Positions 4,711-5,650 of a DNA stretch of 5,650 nt are shown piece by piece. Position numbers and translations under genes: made by a program. Below the pieces are notes generated by a model, which ran no database searches, was not told the DNA's origin, and saw only the letters and a program-made list of their open reading frames with translations. Numbering within the stretch: position 1 is the first letter of the stretch; the number at the start of each line of letters is the position of its first letter. Source of the stretch: Clostridia bacterium (lineage in GTDB: Bacteria > Bacillota > Clostridia > Christensenellales > UBA1242); the NCBI GenBank assembly GCA_017408305.1, contig JAFQUU010000012.1:1-5650 (forward strand), given 5' to 3'.

Positions 4711-4911
4711 ATGGCAGTTCCAAAGGGAAAGGTTTCAAAAGCCAGAAAACATAAACGCAATTCAGCAAACTTTAAGGCTGCAGCCACAACACTTGTTGAA
4801 TGCCCAAACTGCAAAGAGTTTAAAGAGCCACACAAGGTTTGTCCAAAATGTGGTTTCTATAAAGGCAAACAAATTGTTGAAACTGAAAAGAAACAAAAAG
4901 AACAAGCATAA
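4711..4911 (+). CDS. rpmF: 50S ribosomal protein L32 (bL32), zinc-ribbon form
   Basis: This 66-residue protein is bL32, a component of the large ribosomal subunit. The N-terminus MAVPKGKVSKARKHKRNSAN is the typical family start, rich in Lys/Arg for rRNA contact. Two CxxC pairs, Cys31/Cys34 and Cys44/Cys47, form the zinc ribbon, so this is the zinc-containing (C+) type and not the zinc-independent paralogue. The C-terminal tail (about 52-66) is a charged Lys/Gln/Glu extension, slightly longer than minimal bL32. The gene has its own consensus promoter, a perfect SD and its own terminator, so it appears to be a single-gene unit. Its usual partners, yceD (DUF177) upstream and plsX downstream, are absent here. 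Codons are A-rich, like its neighbours. Confidence 0.98.
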   Translation: MAVPKGKVSKARKHKRNSANFKAAATTLVECPNCKEFKEPHKVCPKCGFYKGKQIVETEKKQKEQA

Positions 4912-4919
4912 TTGCTTAC

Positions 4920-4944
4920 AAACCACCAATTTGGTGGTTTTTTT
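4920..4944 (+). terminator. Rho-independent terminator of rpmF
   Basis: AAACCACC (4920-4927) pairs with GGTGGTTT (4933-4940) around an AATTT loop. A T-tract runs from within the stem to 4944. It lies 8 nt after the rpmF stop. Confidence 0.92.
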
Positions 4945-4961
4945 ATTGCTATTTTTTATAC

Positions 4962-4988
4962 AAAAAAAACAGGCGTTTGCGCCTGCTT
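4962..4988 (-). terminator. Rho-independent terminator of the minus-strand unknown gene
   Basis: Read on the minus strand, CAGGCG (4985-4980) pairs with CGCCTG (4975-4970) around a CAAA loop. One G-U and two A-T pairs extend it to 9 bp, and eight Ts follow (4969-4962). It begins 3 nt after the stop codon of the 4992-5650 gene and faces the rpmF terminator 17 bp away. Its presence supports that gene being expressed. Confidence 0.92.
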
Positions 4989-4991
4989 GAG

Positions 4992-5650
4992 TTAGAAACC
5001 CCGTTCTTGTAATCTTTTTATGGTCATTTCAGCAAGTGTTTCATATTTTGGAAGATATGGGCAGTGTTGTGGCTCGCCGGTTTCTTGATATCTATCCGCA
5101 TAGTATTCTGCAAGTTTTGCAACGTTTTGATAATGTTTTTGGCACTTCTTTTCAAAACCTTTCCAGCGTTTGTGAGTAATATTAAAACGCTTCTCAGTAA
5201 TTTCTATATTGTGATAGTCCTTCCAAATGCGAGAGCATAAAAGATTAGAAAATTTTTTTTCAGCATTAAAAATACCGGTGTTTGAACAAATTTTCTGCAT
5301 ATATGCATCTGCGGGGAAAAAAGTAACGTGGCACGGGATTGTATATTGATATCTAAATTTTAATGTTTCGTCAATACGGGGTAGTCCAAAACTAATTACT
5401 TTCCAATCTTTAGGTACGCTTTTAAATATATTGCCATCAAGGTCAATAAAATAGTGAAAGTCATGGTTAGAAAACATTATTTTTATGGTGCCTGGTTCAT
5501 CTTTGTTATTTCCTGGAACATTTACCATAAATGCATCTAATAGATTGTGTGAGTATTCCTTAAACTTTGTCCATTGCTCCTTAAATTCTGGAAAGTGTTG
5601 GTAAGGATTAATGGGCAGACTTTTTTTTGTGGTTATAAGTTTTTTTATCA
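4992..5650 (-). CDS. Hypothetical protein, not recognised; 5' end at or beyond the window edge
   Basis: The frame is open from the window edge to the TAA at 4994-4992, giving 218 complete residues plus one cut codon. I do not recognise the family. The N-terminal part is IKKLITTKKSLPINPYQHFP, followed by an acidic/aromatic segment. A likely beta-rich section contains FHYFIDLDGNIFKSVP (near residues 65-80 counting from the edge codon). The C-terminal third is charged and probably helical (FEKKCQKHYQNVAKLAEYYA), ending KRLQERGF. There is no signal peptide, membrane segment or zinc-finger spacing; five cysteines are scattered. The ATG at 5528 is an internal Met: it has no SD, and coding-quality sequence continues 40 codons further. 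The codon cut by the edge reads xTG, so the true start may be there, giving about 219 residues. A strong terminator follows. It occupies the place where plsX often follows rpmF. Confidence 0.75.
   Translation of the reverse strand, partial: IKKLITTKKSLPINPYQHFPEFKEQWTKFKEYSHNLLDAFMVNVPGNNKDEPGTIKIMFSNHDFHYFIDLDGNIFKSVPKDWKVISFGLPRIDETLKFRYQYTIPCHVTFFPADAYMQKICSNTGIFNAEKKFSNLLCSRIWKDYHNIEITEKRFNITHKRWKGFEKKCQKHYQNVAKLAEYYADRYQETGEPQHCPYLPKYETLAEMTIKRLQERGF

Noticed and set aside
4685..4990. A 101-codon plus-strand open frame
   Set aside because: It covers rpmF in another frame, has no SD at its own ATG, runs through the rpmF terminator, and its translation is low-complexity. rpmF is certain.
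4992..5528. Start of the right-hand unknown gene at 5528
   Set aside because: No SD precedes this ATG, and the frame continues open for 40 codons with similar residue composition to the window edge.
1..5650. tRNA or rRNA genes, CRISPR array, insertion sequence, prophage or defence genes
   Set aside because: No cloverleaf-like sequence, regularly spaced repeats, transposase or integrase motifs, or defence-type domains were seen on either strand.

Overview
This is an A+T-rich window with bacterial housekeeping genes, dense packing, AGGAGG-type ribosome binding sites and perfectly spaced sigma-A-like promoters. The gene content points to a low-GC Bacillota, most likely a Clostridia-type organism: trmD next to rbgA, rluB overlapping plsC, a YlbJ-like membrane protein divergent from pta, and then rpmF. 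I cannot place it below class. Nothing in the window looks like a defence system, phage or integrative element.

Layout. (1) Positions 1-1053, plus strand: the 3' end of trmD (tRNA m1G37 methyltransferase), then rbgA/ylqF (50S assembly GTPase) with a clear SD. (2) Positions 1054-1285: non-coding. It holds a 125-bp element bounded by a 16-bp imperfect inverted repeat, a rho-independent terminator, and a strong promoter that starts transcription at or next to the ATG of the following gene. (3) Positions 1286-2601, plus: rluB (23S rRNA pseudouridine synthase) overlapping plsC (1-acylglycerol-3-phosphate acyltransferase). (4) Positions 2581-3540, minus: a YlbJ-like polytopic membrane protein, convergent with plsC and overlapping it by 21 bp. 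The plsC terminator lies inside its coding sequence. (5) Positions 3541-3585: a compact divergent promoter region. (6) Positions 3586-4578, plus: phosphate acetyltransferase (pta), with no SD and a -10 box only 9 nt before the ATG. (7) Positions 4579-4911: a small palindrome, a consensus promoter and rpmF (ribosomal protein L32, zinc-ribbon form). (8) Positions 4912-4991: two terminators facing each other. (9) Positions 4992-5650, minus: an unrecognised gene running to, and possibly starting one base beyond, the window edge.

Functional themes are ribosome and tRNA maturation (trmD, rbgA, rluB, rpmF) and acyl/acetyl metabolism (plsC, pta). The order ylbJ(-), pta(+), rpmF(+) resembles the clostridial order ylbJ-pta-ackA-yceD-rpmF with ackA and yceD missing, and rplS is missing from between trmD and rbgA.

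The most useful observations are: the inverted-repeat element at 1058-1182; two genes (rluB, pta) that appear to be transcribed as leaderless or nearly leaderless mRNAs next to genes with strong SDs; a terminator embedded in an opposing gene; possible substitutions in TrmD and Pta at positions normally held by a catalytic Asp; and the unknown gene at the right end.
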